DNA of 39,176 bases from Bacteroidota bacterium (GTDB lineage: Bacteria > Bacteroidota > Bacteroidia > SXHM01), in the NCBI GenBank assembly GCA_947479755.1, contig CANKAM010000035.1:1-39176 (forward strand), in the 5' to 3' direction. Shown here one piece after another: positions 32,755-39,176 of the stretch (the first letter of the stretch is position 1; every line of letters starts with the position of its first letter). The notes below the pieces were generated by a model. The model saw only the letters and a program-made list of their open reading frames with translations. It was not told the origin of the DNA and did no database searches. The position numbers and the translations under genes are program-made.

Positions 32755-34378
32755 ATTGCTTAATAAATCTGTGAATCGAGAATTCATCACCCTTTAAAAG
32801 CCGCAGAAAGTAATTTCCTGATGCAAGGTTTTCAATGTTCAGCAATTGTTCTCCCTCATTGAAATCTTTTTTAAGAACCATTTGACCTGTTAAATCATAT
32901 ACACTTGCAGCGTTGATTTTCATACCTTTAATATAAAGCGTGTTGTTTGCAGGATTAGGATATATCTCAATATGGTTTTCTGTTGCAGCAGGAATTCCTG
33001 TAACCATTTCACAAGTATAGTTCAGTGGATTAAGTTCAAGTGGAGCACCCGGAGTGAGGTCTTTGCCTGCAAGGCCTGCATATTCAGGTTCATACAATGT
33101 GCAGCGAAAAACAATATTGTTTCCAGCAACAGTTCCCTGACTTATTGGCCCATTTAGCTGCACAGGATTGATGTATTCCCAAACAATATTTTCATTGGCG
33201 TCAATTTCGAAAAATTTTCCTTTTGTTCCTTCGCAAACCAAGGTATTGCCATTGCTTAATCGCTGCGCTCCTGAAATATTGGATGCATAAAAATCTGTAG
33301 GAGAGGGAGCGGTGTAAGTCCATGAACTTGCCGATGGTAAATATGCCTGTCCGCTGGGGATAGTATAACTTCCGTCTGTTTGTAAAGGAGGTGAAATAAT
33401 ATCAACAGTAGAATAGTTTCCAGTATGCTGATTATTGAAAACCATAATCTTGTTTTCATCTGCAAAATCTGGCTCAATCCAATACGCATTATGCTGACCG
33501 AATAATTTTTTGTTGCCTGGATTTCCTCTGTCATATGAAGCCGGATTTCCCCAGCGGTAAAGCAAATCACCACCTTTGTTTTGAGTGCCCCCGCTGTGTG
33601 AAGCAGATTGGGAGGAACTTGTACTATGGTCAATAATCCATATTTCATTAAAGTTGTGAGAACTTAAAAGTACTTGATCAAGCGTAGGATTATAATGAAC
33701 TGAATTTAGGTGAAGCCAGTCTGAGTTCATTGAAGTTGCTGAAAAATTGAGGTCAATCAGTTCTGGGTGGTCAGCTACTGCAGCATAATTATCTTTAGTG
33801 TTATCATAATCCTGAATCAAATGATCCCAGGAATGCCATTCCCAAACAATCGTTGCGCTATTATTTCCAACAGGTTGCAGCTCAATAATTTTTTCGCTCC
33901 AGATGGTTGTGTTGGTCAATGAGGGATTTCTTCCCTCTGCAATAGCTTCAGTGTTGGTGTGAACCTCCCAAACAATTGCAAGAATATTTCCATTTGGCAT
34001 TGGATATATATCATGATGCTGACATTCTGTAGTACTTGAAATGGTATAGCTCCAAACAATGTTTCCGTTCCAGTCAATCTTTTCAATAATGCCTCCTGTG
34101 CCGCCACCGTTTAATATTGAATTGTTTGTATTGCCAGTTCGTAACAAATTTCCGTCTTCCAATAAGTATACGGCCTGTCCCGGGCGATATGTGCTGCTCC
34201 ATGTATGAACCAACTTGCCGCATTTATCAATCAGGTAAGTGTTTGTTGAAGGTATTGGCGAGAAAAGTACATAGCCATCTAATTGCCCTGTCTGATTTGT
34301 AAAAAGTCCAATAGTTTGTTGGGAGTAAGAAAAGTGGGAAAGTATAAAGAGGGCTAAAAGGAGGAATTGTTTTTGCAT
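32753..34378 (-). CDS. Arylsulfotransferase-like beta-propeller protein with T9SS sorting domain
   Basis: A 541-residue secreted protein from ATG 34378 (MQKQFLLLALFILSHFSYSQ; an upstream TTG at 34384 is less likely). Signal peptide residues 1-20. The body matches the aryl-sulfate sulfotransferase (ASST) propeller family: CGKLVHTWSS, GGIIEKIDWNGNIVWSY, QHHDIYPMPNGNILAI, WEWHSWDHL, DWLHLNSVHYNP, SSHNFNEIWIIDHS and LFGQHNAYWI. Several active-site-like histidines are present; the position after LLSS is His where I expect Arg in characterised ASSTs, so activity is uncertain. The C-terminal 75 residues (IEIYPNPANNTLYIKG...LTGQMV...LASGNYFLRL) are a T9SS sorting domain, predicting surface display. 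Confidence 0.87.
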   Translation of the reverse strand: MQKQFLLLALFILSHFSYSQQTIGLFTNQTGQLDGYVLFSPIPSTNTYLIDKCGKLVHTWSSTYRPGQAVYLLEDGNLLRTGNTNNSILNGGGTGGIIEKIDWNGNIVWSYTISSTTECQHHDIYPMPNGNILAIVWEVHTNTEAIAEGRNPSLTNTTIWSEKIIELQPVGNNSATIVWEWHSWDHLIQDYDNTKDNYAAVADHPELIDLNFSATSMNSDWLHLNSVHYNPTLDQVLLSSHNFNEIWIIDHSTSSSQSASHSGGTQNKGGDLLYRWGNPASYDRGNPGNKKLFGQHNAYWIEPDFADENKIMVFNNQHTGNYSTVDIISPPLQTDGSYTIPSGQAYLPSASSWTYTAPSPTDFYASNISGAQRLSNGNTLVCEGTKGKFFEIDANENIVWEYINPVQLNGPISQGTVAGNNIVFRCTLYEPEYAGLAGKDLTPGAPLELNPLNYTCEMVTGIPAATENHIEIYPNPANNTLYIKGMKINAASVYDLTGQMVLKKDFNEGEQLLNIENLASGNYFLRLLKGDEFSIHRFIKQ

Positions 34379-34414
34379 AACCAATAGACTTAACTTATCA
34401 AAATTGGTTTAAAC

Positions 34415-35620
34415 TCACTCAAAATCTTTATACAGTAAATATTTCTTACGTATAGCTTTAAATGTTTTCAACCCCGGTTGCCAGGTTTTGCGGATTTCTT
34501 CTTCTGTTTTTCCGGCAATAATTTGTTCTTTCAGTGTTGCGGTGCCGGCTAATTTGATGAAGTAATCGGTGAAGAAATTTTTCTTGTCGTCTGCACTTTT
34601 GTAGCTTTCAATCAACCAAAAGAGGTAAAGTTTACCAAGGTTTTTTACATAAATATCACCGAAGTCTGTAACATCAAAGCCGCGACAGAGTTGGTCTTTG
34701 TAGGGCGGGTTGGTTGAGCTCTTCATGCTTTTGGGAGTAAAGCTGTAGCTGCCTTCTTTCATGCCGGGATAACCGAATGACAGAAAAGGTTTATCTGTTC
34801 CGCGACCTACGCTTACCACCGTGCCTTCAAAAAAGCAAAGCGAAGGATAAAGATAAATCGCAGTCATGTTGGGCAGGTTGGGCGAGGGGCGCACGGGCAG
34901 CAAATAAAAATCATTGTGTCCATAGCCTTGCAAAGGAATAACGGTAAGGTTGCATTTAACACCGCCCTTCAGCCAGCCTTCGCCATTTAACATTTGTGCA
35001 TATTCGCCAATGGTCATGCCGTGCACAACTGGTACCGGGTGCAAACCCACAAACGATGAAAACTCTTTTTCCAGAATGGGACCGTCAACAAAATAGCCGT
35101 TGGGGTTGGGGCGGTCCAGCACCATAACAGGTATTCCTTTTTCGGCACAGGCTTCCATCACATAGGTCATGGTAGAAATAAAGGTGTAGAAGCGTGCGCC
35201 TACATCCTGTATGTCAAATACAACAATGTCAATGCCGTCTAATTGTTCGGGCTTTGGTTTCTTGTTATCACCATACAGCGAAATGATTGGCAAACCTGTT
35301 TTCGTATCGGTGGTAGAATTCACCACTTCGCCATCAGCAGCCTCCCCGCGGAAACCGTGCTCAGGACCAAAAACTTTCCTCACGTTAATGCCAAGCGATA
35401 ACAGCGTATCCACCAAATGCTTCTTGCCGATAACCGAAGTCTGGTTGGCAACGATAGCAACGTTTTTATTTTTCAGAAATGAAATGTACTTGTCTGTTTG
35501 TGCTGCACCTGAAAGAATATCCTTATCCGTTTTTACTGAATAATTCACGCGCTCAAGTTGCTGAGCGCAGGAAGTGAAAATGAAAGCAGATGCGAAAAAA
35601 AGTAAAAAAAGATGCTTCAT
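34415..35620 (-). CDS. DUF1343 lipoprotein, putative exo-beta-N-acetylmuramidase (NamZ-type)
   Basis: A 401-residue lipoprotein (signal MKHLFLLFFASAFIFTSC, Cys18). From about residue 40 it is a single DUF1343 domain: NVAIVANQTSV, KVFGPEHGFRGEAADGE, LPIISLYGDNKKP, DGIDIVVFDIQDVGARFYTFISTM, VLDRPNPNGYFVDGP, and GRGTDKPFLSFGYP. Characterised members (NamZ) remove terminal MurNAc from peptidoglycan fragments, consistent with cell-wall recycling in the periplasm. Length is normal and motifs look intact. No other cell-wall recycling gene is adjacent. Confidence 0.9.
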   Translation of the reverse strand: MKHLFLLFFASAFIFTSCAQQLERVNYSVKTDKDILSGAAQTDKYISFLKNKNVAIVANQTSVIGKKHLVDTLLSLGINVRKVFGPEHGFRGEAADGEVVNSTTDTKTGLPIISLYGDNKKPKPEQLDGIDIVVFDIQDVGARFYTFISTMTYVMEACAEKGIPVMVLDRPNPNGYFVDGPILEKEFSSFVGLHPVPVVHGMTIGEYAQMLNGEGWLKGGVKCNLTVIPLQGYGHNDFYLLPVRPSPNLPNMTAIYLYPSLCFFEGTVVSVGRGTDKPFLSFGYPGMKEGSYSFTPKSMKSSTNPPYKDQLCRGFDVTDFGDIYVKNLGKLYLFWLIESYKSADDKKNFFTDYFIKLAGTATLKEQIIAGKTEEEIRKTWQPGLKTFKAIRKKYLLYKDFE

Positions 35621-35633
35621 AAAAATTGAAATT

Positions 35634-35664
35634 CTTTGCGACCTTTGCGTCTCTGCGGTTAATT
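35634..35664 (+). repeat. Simple leader repeat TTTGCGACCTTTGCGTCTCTG
   Basis: A TTTGCG-type repeat followed by CGGTTAATTAATTA just before the permease ATG (35670). Sequences of this CTTTGCG...CTTTGCGTCT form recur upstream of genes in Bacteroidota. GACCTTTG (35640-35647) also resembles a -7 box with one mismatch. Confidence 0.45.
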
Positions 35665-35669
35665 AATTA

Positions 35670-36908
35670 ATGAATACTGAGTTTTTCATAGCATCGCGCA
35701 TCATCCGCGCAAAAAAAGCACCCGAAAGTAATACTATTTCCGGTACGCGACCTATTGTTCGGATAGCAGTTGCCGGTATCTCCATCGGCTTGGCAGTAAT
35801 GATTGTTGCGGTAAGCATAGTAACAGGTTTTCAAAAAGAAATACGTGATAAAGTTTCGGGCTTTAGCGCACATATTGTCATTACCAATTATGATTCCAAT
35901 ACTTCGTATGAGCCCGAACCGATAAGTACTTCGCAAAGTTTTTACCCGTCTATTGATACAGCAAAAGGCATCCGCCACATTCAGGTTTTTGCCACCAAAG
36001 CAGGCATCATTAAAACCGATGATGAAATTGAAGGTGTGGTGGTGAAAGGACTTGGTAAAGATTTTGACTGGAGCTTTTTTGAAAAGCATATAATAGAAGG
36101 TAAATCATTTCGCACAGGTGATAGCACCGCCTCAAAATCAGCACTTGTTTCGGAGCAGATTGCTAAGAAACTAAAACTGAAAACAGGCGACAAGCTCTAT
36201 ATGTATTTTATTCAGGGACAAGACCAGAAAGCCCGCATATTCAACATCTCAGGTATTTACAAAACTGGTCTGGAAGAGTTTGATAATCTGTATGTGCTGG
36301 CTGACATTGCCCATATTCAAAAACTAAACGACTGGGAAGCAGACCAGGTGGCAGGTTTTGAAATTTTTATTGATGATTTCAAGGACATTGACAACATGGG
36401 CAATTATGTTTACAACCAAATTGGTCAGGAGCTAAATGCGCAAACCATTAAAGAAATCAAGCCGCAGATTTTTGATTGGCTGGGTTTGATGGATACCAAC
36501 GTTGTCATCATTATTGTGCTGATGTTATTGGTGGCAGGCTTTAATATGATTTCAGCCCTTCTGATTATGATTATTGAGCGCGTGAATATGATTGGAATTT
36601 TGAAAGCCTTGGGCATGAACAACGGCAGCATCCGCAATATCTTTATTTACAATTCGGTTTACCTTATCTCCATGGGCATGTTGATTGGAAATGCGATTGG
36701 AATAGCTGCCTGTCTTATTCAAAAGCATTATGGTTTTATCACGCTTTCCGAGGAATCATATTATGTAAAAGTTGTTCCCGTAAACCTTGAATTGCTTCCT
36801 GTGCTTTTACTAAATGCAGGAACATTAGTAGTCTGCACACTGATGCTGATAATTCCTTCTTACCTTGTTTCGAGGATTAGTCCGTTGAGGGCGGTGAGGT
36901 TTAATTAA
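35670..36908 (+). CDS. ABC transporter permease, FtsX/LolC-LolE-like
   Basis: A 412-residue inner-membrane permease. Four membrane segments in the expected layout: one at about 33-55 (VAGISIGLAVMIVAVSIVTGF), then a large periplasmic domain (about 60-270), then three near the C-terminus (VVIIIVLMLLVAGFNMISALLIMIIE; IYNSVYLISMGMLIGNAIGIAACL; LLPVLLLNAGTLVVCTLMLI). The coupling motif ERVNMIGILKALGMNNGSIRNIF is typical of MacB/FtsX-type permeases, closest to LolC/LolE, which extract lipoproteins for transport to the outer membrane. The ATPase partner (LolD-like) is not in the window. Confidence 0.9.
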   Translation: MNTEFFIASRIIRAKKAPESNTISGTRPIVRIAVAGISIGLAVMIVAVSIVTGFQKEIRDKVSGFSAHIVITNYDSNTSYEPEPISTSQSFYPSIDTAKGIRHIQVFATKAGIIKTDDEIEGVVVKGLGKDFDWSFFEKHIIEGKSFRTGDSTASKSALVSEQIAKKLKLKTGDKLYMYFIQGQDQKARIFNISGIYKTGLEEFDNLYVLADIAHIQKLNDWEADQVAGFEIFIDDFKDIDNMGNYVYNQIGQELNAQTIKEIKPQIFDWLGLMDTNVVIIIVLMLLVAGFNMISALLIMIIERVNMIGILKALGMNNGSIRNIFIYNSVYLISMGMLIGNAIGIAACLIQKHYGFITLSEESYYVKVVPVNLELLPVLLLNAGTLVVCTLMLIIPSYLVSRISPLRAVRFN

Positions 36909-36915
36909 AAATTTT

Positions 36916-36974
36916 ACCACTAAGTGCACTTAGCTCATTAAGAGAAAACTGAGTGAACTTGTGTCCTTAGTGGT
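36916..36974. repeat. Inverted repeat ACCACTAAG...CTTAGTGGT
   Basis: ACCACTAAG (36916-36924) and CTTAGTGGT (36966-36974) flank a 41-nt spacer between the convergent permease and cdaA genes. CACTAAG/CTTAGTG inverted repeats of this kind are common in Bacteroidota intergenic DNA and may help transcription end there. Confidence 0.65.
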
Positions 36975-36977
36975 GAA

Positions 36978-37775
36978 TTAACTAAACTCTTTTTCCAACG
37001 CAATCCTCAGCTGTTCAGGCGAAACATTGGGTGTAAGTTCACCTTCAATTGCGTAAGCAATTTCACCTGTTTGTTCCGAAACCACAATGGCAAACGCATC
37101 AGAATGCTCGGTAATGCCAACAGCAGCTCGGTGACGCATTCCCAAAGCCGCAGGAAAATTTTCATTCTCCGTTACAGGCAAAACACAACGTGCTGCAGTA
37201 ATCATGTTGTTGCTGATTACAATTGCACCGTCATGCAACGGACTGTTTTTAAAGAAAATGCTTTCAATCAGTCGCGGTGAAACCTTTGCATTAATGGGTT
37301 CTCCTGTTGAAGTATAAAAACGAATATCCGTATCTTTTGCAATAATTAAAATGGCACCGGTGTTGGTTTCGCTCATATTTTTACAGACTTTAACAATGGA
37401 GGCAATATCTATTTTTCGTTGTGGCTTTACCGTTTTTGTAAATGAAAATATTTCGCGTGTAAGGTTTTTGTTTCCAAGAATTCCCTTGGTTCCAACAAGC
37501 AGAAGAAATCTACGTATTTCCTGCTGAAACACCACAATCAGCGCAATAACTCCTACACCTATAAATTGCCCGAGAATAGAACCAAGCAGTTGCATGTTCA
37601 GTGCTTTCACAAACAGCCAAAGCAGATAAAACGAAAGTATTCCTGCGAAAATGTTAATCGCAACGGTGCCGCGCACAATGTGATACAACTGGTAAAGCAG
37701 AAACGACACTAATAAAATGTCCAACGCATCTAACCAGCGGAACGTGATAAAAAGATATGCAGCTATTTCAGGCAT
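36978..37775 (-). CDS. cdaA: Diadenylate cyclase CdaA
   Basis: A 265-residue membrane-bound cyclase that makes c-di-AMP from two ATP. The N-terminus has three hydrophobic segments (about 18-35, 39-58, 70-85). The DAC domain follows (about 110-250) with both signature motifs intact: SPLHDGAIVI (DGA) and MRHRAAVGITE (RHR). Length and order match the TIGR00159 CdaA family. c-di-AMP regulates osmolyte and potassium balance and cell-wall homeostasis. It is divergent from the lipoprotein gene at 37824, with 48 nt between starts. Confidence 0.95.
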   Translation of the reverse strand: MPEIAAYLFITFRWLDALDILLVSFLLYQLYHIVRGTVAINIFAGILSFYLLWLFVKALNMQLLGSILGQFIGVGVIALIVVFQQEIRRFLLLVGTKGILGNKNLTREIFSFTKTVKPQRKIDIASIVKVCKNMSETNTGAILIIAKDTDIRFYTSTGEPINAKVSPRLIESIFFKNSPLHDGAIVISNNMITAARCVLPVTENENFPAALGMRHRAAVGITEHSDAFAIVVSEQTGEIAYAIEGELTPNVSPEQLRIALEKEFS

Positions 37776-37823
37776 GTTGCAATATTAATCTTTTTAGAGA
37801 ATTAAAATTCCCAACTTTGTGAA

Positions 37824-39107
37824 ATGAAGAAATTGCTTTTTCTGTTTTTGTCGCTTTCAGTTGTTTTGCTTTCCTGCAAGAAGAAGGATGAAGTTTCGCC
37901 TTATATCCAGATTACTTCTCCCAATGAGTATTCAAATCACGATGTATTGGATACACTTGCTGTTGTTGGCACTATAAGCGATAACGAACAGCTTGAATAT
38001 GTGAAGTTATCGTTGTTGAATGAAGATAATATCACCGTTGCATCAGTAGTAACTTTATTTCCTGAAACAAAAGAATATTCACTTAATCATGAATTTATAA
38101 TTGACAACATTTTACTGGAGAGCGGTGAGTATAATTTACTAGTAACCGCTTCTGACGGTGAGAATGAAACACGGGAATATATTGAGATAACGCTGAATGA
38201 AGCAGTAACTGAACTCACAGGAATCTTGTTTGTGGAAATGCCTTCTTCTAATTCCGTTGAGATAAAAAAGATTAAACCCGACCTGTCTGTTCAGCAGGTT
38301 GCGTTTGCTGCCGGTGATTTTTCATCGGCTGCTGCAAGTTCTAAAAATCAGGCGTTTTATATGGCAGGCAGCGAAACAGGTTCGTTGCGTGCTTTTGAAA
38401 TTCTTAATAATGCTGAACTCTGGAGTGTGCAGGCAAATCCGCTTTCAGGTGCTCCCTATTTCAGCGATGTGTTCGAAGATGACGGAACACTTTATGTTTC
38501 ATTTTTTGAAGGAATAATAAAAGCCTTTGATAAAAACGGAACAGTAAAACAGCAGATTGATGTAAGCGGTTACAATTGTTTTAAAGTCTGGAAAACGGAC
38601 AACCTTATTTTTTCTGAGCAGCAGCAAATAGGAACATCCGATCGGAGACTGGTTTTGTATGATGCGTCTACTGCAGTAGAAGTTCAGAGTGTTCAAATGG
38701 ATATGGAAATTGTTACTTTCTGCAAACGGAATGATGACAATATTTTTGTTTTCGGAAATAGCGGAACACAAGGATTTATGAAGAATTATGTAATCAGCGA
38801 TAATGACTTTTGGGAACCGCATCCGCTTGAAACAGGCAAAGTGCTCTCGGCAGAGCGTATAGATGATAATACATTTCTGATTGGTCAGGAAAATGCAGTA
38901 AGTAAATACACATATAATCCAAATAGTCTTACAGAGTATCTGCCTGCAGTTTCTGCATCTTTCATCAAGTATGAGCGGCTAAACAATCTTGTTGTACTTG
39001 CACAGGAAAATGTTGTAAGGTTTTATGATTACAGCAATGCTTCATTGGTTAATACTGTTAATGGCTCATCAGAAATAAAAAGTTTAAGTTTGCTGTATAA
39101 TAAATAG
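37824..39107 (+). CDS. Lipoprotein with Ig-like domain and propeller-like C-terminal part
   Basis: A 427-residue lipoprotein: signal MKKLLFLFLSLSVVLLSC, Cys18. An N-terminal Ig-like/FN3-like domain (about 25-130; ITSPNEYSNHDVLDTLAVVGTISDN...LLVTASDGENETREYIEI) is followed by a repeat region (about 135-427) with WD40/propeller-like strands (SKNQAFYMAGSETGSLRAFEI, DDGTLYVSFFEGIIKAFDKNG, VVLAQENVVRFYDYSNASLV). No catalytic residues are evident; a structural or ligand-binding role is likely. The next lipoprotein gene starts 1 nt after its stop. Confidence 0.85.
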   Translation: MKKLLFLFLSLSVVLLSCKKKDEVSPYIQITSPNEYSNHDVLDTLAVVGTISDNEQLEYVKLSLLNEDNITVASVVTLFPETKEYSLNHEFIIDNILLESGEYNLLVTASDGENETREYIEITLNEAVTELTGILFVEMPSSNSVEIKKIKPDLSVQQVAFAAGDFSSAAASSKNQAFYMAGSETGSLRAFEILNNAELWSVQANPLSGAPYFSDVFEDDGTLYVSFFEGIIKAFDKNGTVKQQIDVSGYNCFKVWKTDNLIFSEQQQIGTSDRRLVLYDASTAVEVQSVQMDMEIVTFCKRNDDNIFVFGNSGTQGFMKNYVISDNDFWEPHPLETGKVLSAERIDDNTFLIGQENAVSKYTYNPNSLTEYLPAVSASFIKYERLNNLVVLAQENVVRFYDYSNASLVNTVNGSSEIKSLSLLYNK

Positions 39108-39108
39108 C

Positions 39109-39176
39109 ATGAACAAAATCCTACTCGTTATTTTTCTGGCCTTAGTTTCTTTAACTTCTTGTGATAAAGAAGATAA
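39109..39176 (+). CDS. Lipoprotein, 5' fragment cut by the window edge
   Basis: ATG 39109 opens a frame reading MNKILLVIFLALVSLTSC with lipobox LTSC (Cys18), then DKED up to the edge. It starts 1 nt after the stop of the preceding lipoprotein gene, so the two are co-transcribed. Only 22 codons are visible, so the rest of the protein is unknown. Confidence 0.75.
   Translation, partial: MNKILLVIFLALVSLTSCDKED

Overview
The window comes from a member of the Bacteroidota, probably an uncultured or environmental lineage near Chitinophagales/Sphingobacteriales; the order is inference. Evidence: C-terminal type IX secretion (T9SS) sorting domains on secreted proteins, many short lipoproteins, DUF1343 and DUF885 lipoproteins, a Bacteroidota-type trigger factor, and TAnnTTTG -7 promoter boxes ahead of both tRNA genes instead of an E. 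coli-like -10 box. No phage, transposase, CRISPR array or rRNA was seen.

Layout. Positions 1-10078 are a minus-strand surface-protein block read in the order: a small proline-rich membrane-anchored protein (9878-10078), a seven-repeat beta-propeller protein with Ig-like domains and a T9SS tail (7371-9857), and a giant beta-helix adhesin of more than 2,434 residues that runs off the left edge (<1-7303). A 367-bp divergent gap with two perfect hairpins separates it from 10446 onward, a set of ordinary single genes: YkgJ-type cysteine-cluster protein, MBL-fold hydrolase, S41 protease, CAP-domain protein, MarR regulator, lipoprotein, DUF885 lipoprotein peptidase, FemAB/GNAT-like protein and class III aminotransferase. 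From 20691 to 21228 there is a 41-bp tandem array with a palindromic core (eight copies). It is followed by a ketopantoate-reductase-like gene carrying two in-frame copies of a palindromic repeat, an exbB-exbD pair, an rRNA methyltransferase and a flavin reductase.

The right half holds housekeeping genes: tRNA-Leu(UAG)-tig-clpP-lipoprotein-clpX, which couples nascent-chain folding with ClpXP proteolysis; then a sterol-desaturase-family oxidase, tRNA-Leu(GAG) with two secreted proteins of unknown function, an arylsulfotransferase-like T9SS protein, a DUF1343 (NamZ-type) lipoprotein, a LolC/LolE-like permease, the diadenylate cyclase cdaA and two lipoproteins, the last cut by the right edge.

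The most notable non-genic content is a set of short palindromic repeat families that have spread through the intergenic DNA and in three places touch coding sequence: two in-frame insertions in the reductase, the C-terminus of the aminotransferase, and an apparent false N-terminus of the methyltransferase. The 41-bp array is the best candidate for an undescribed element. I see no convincing new multi-gene system.
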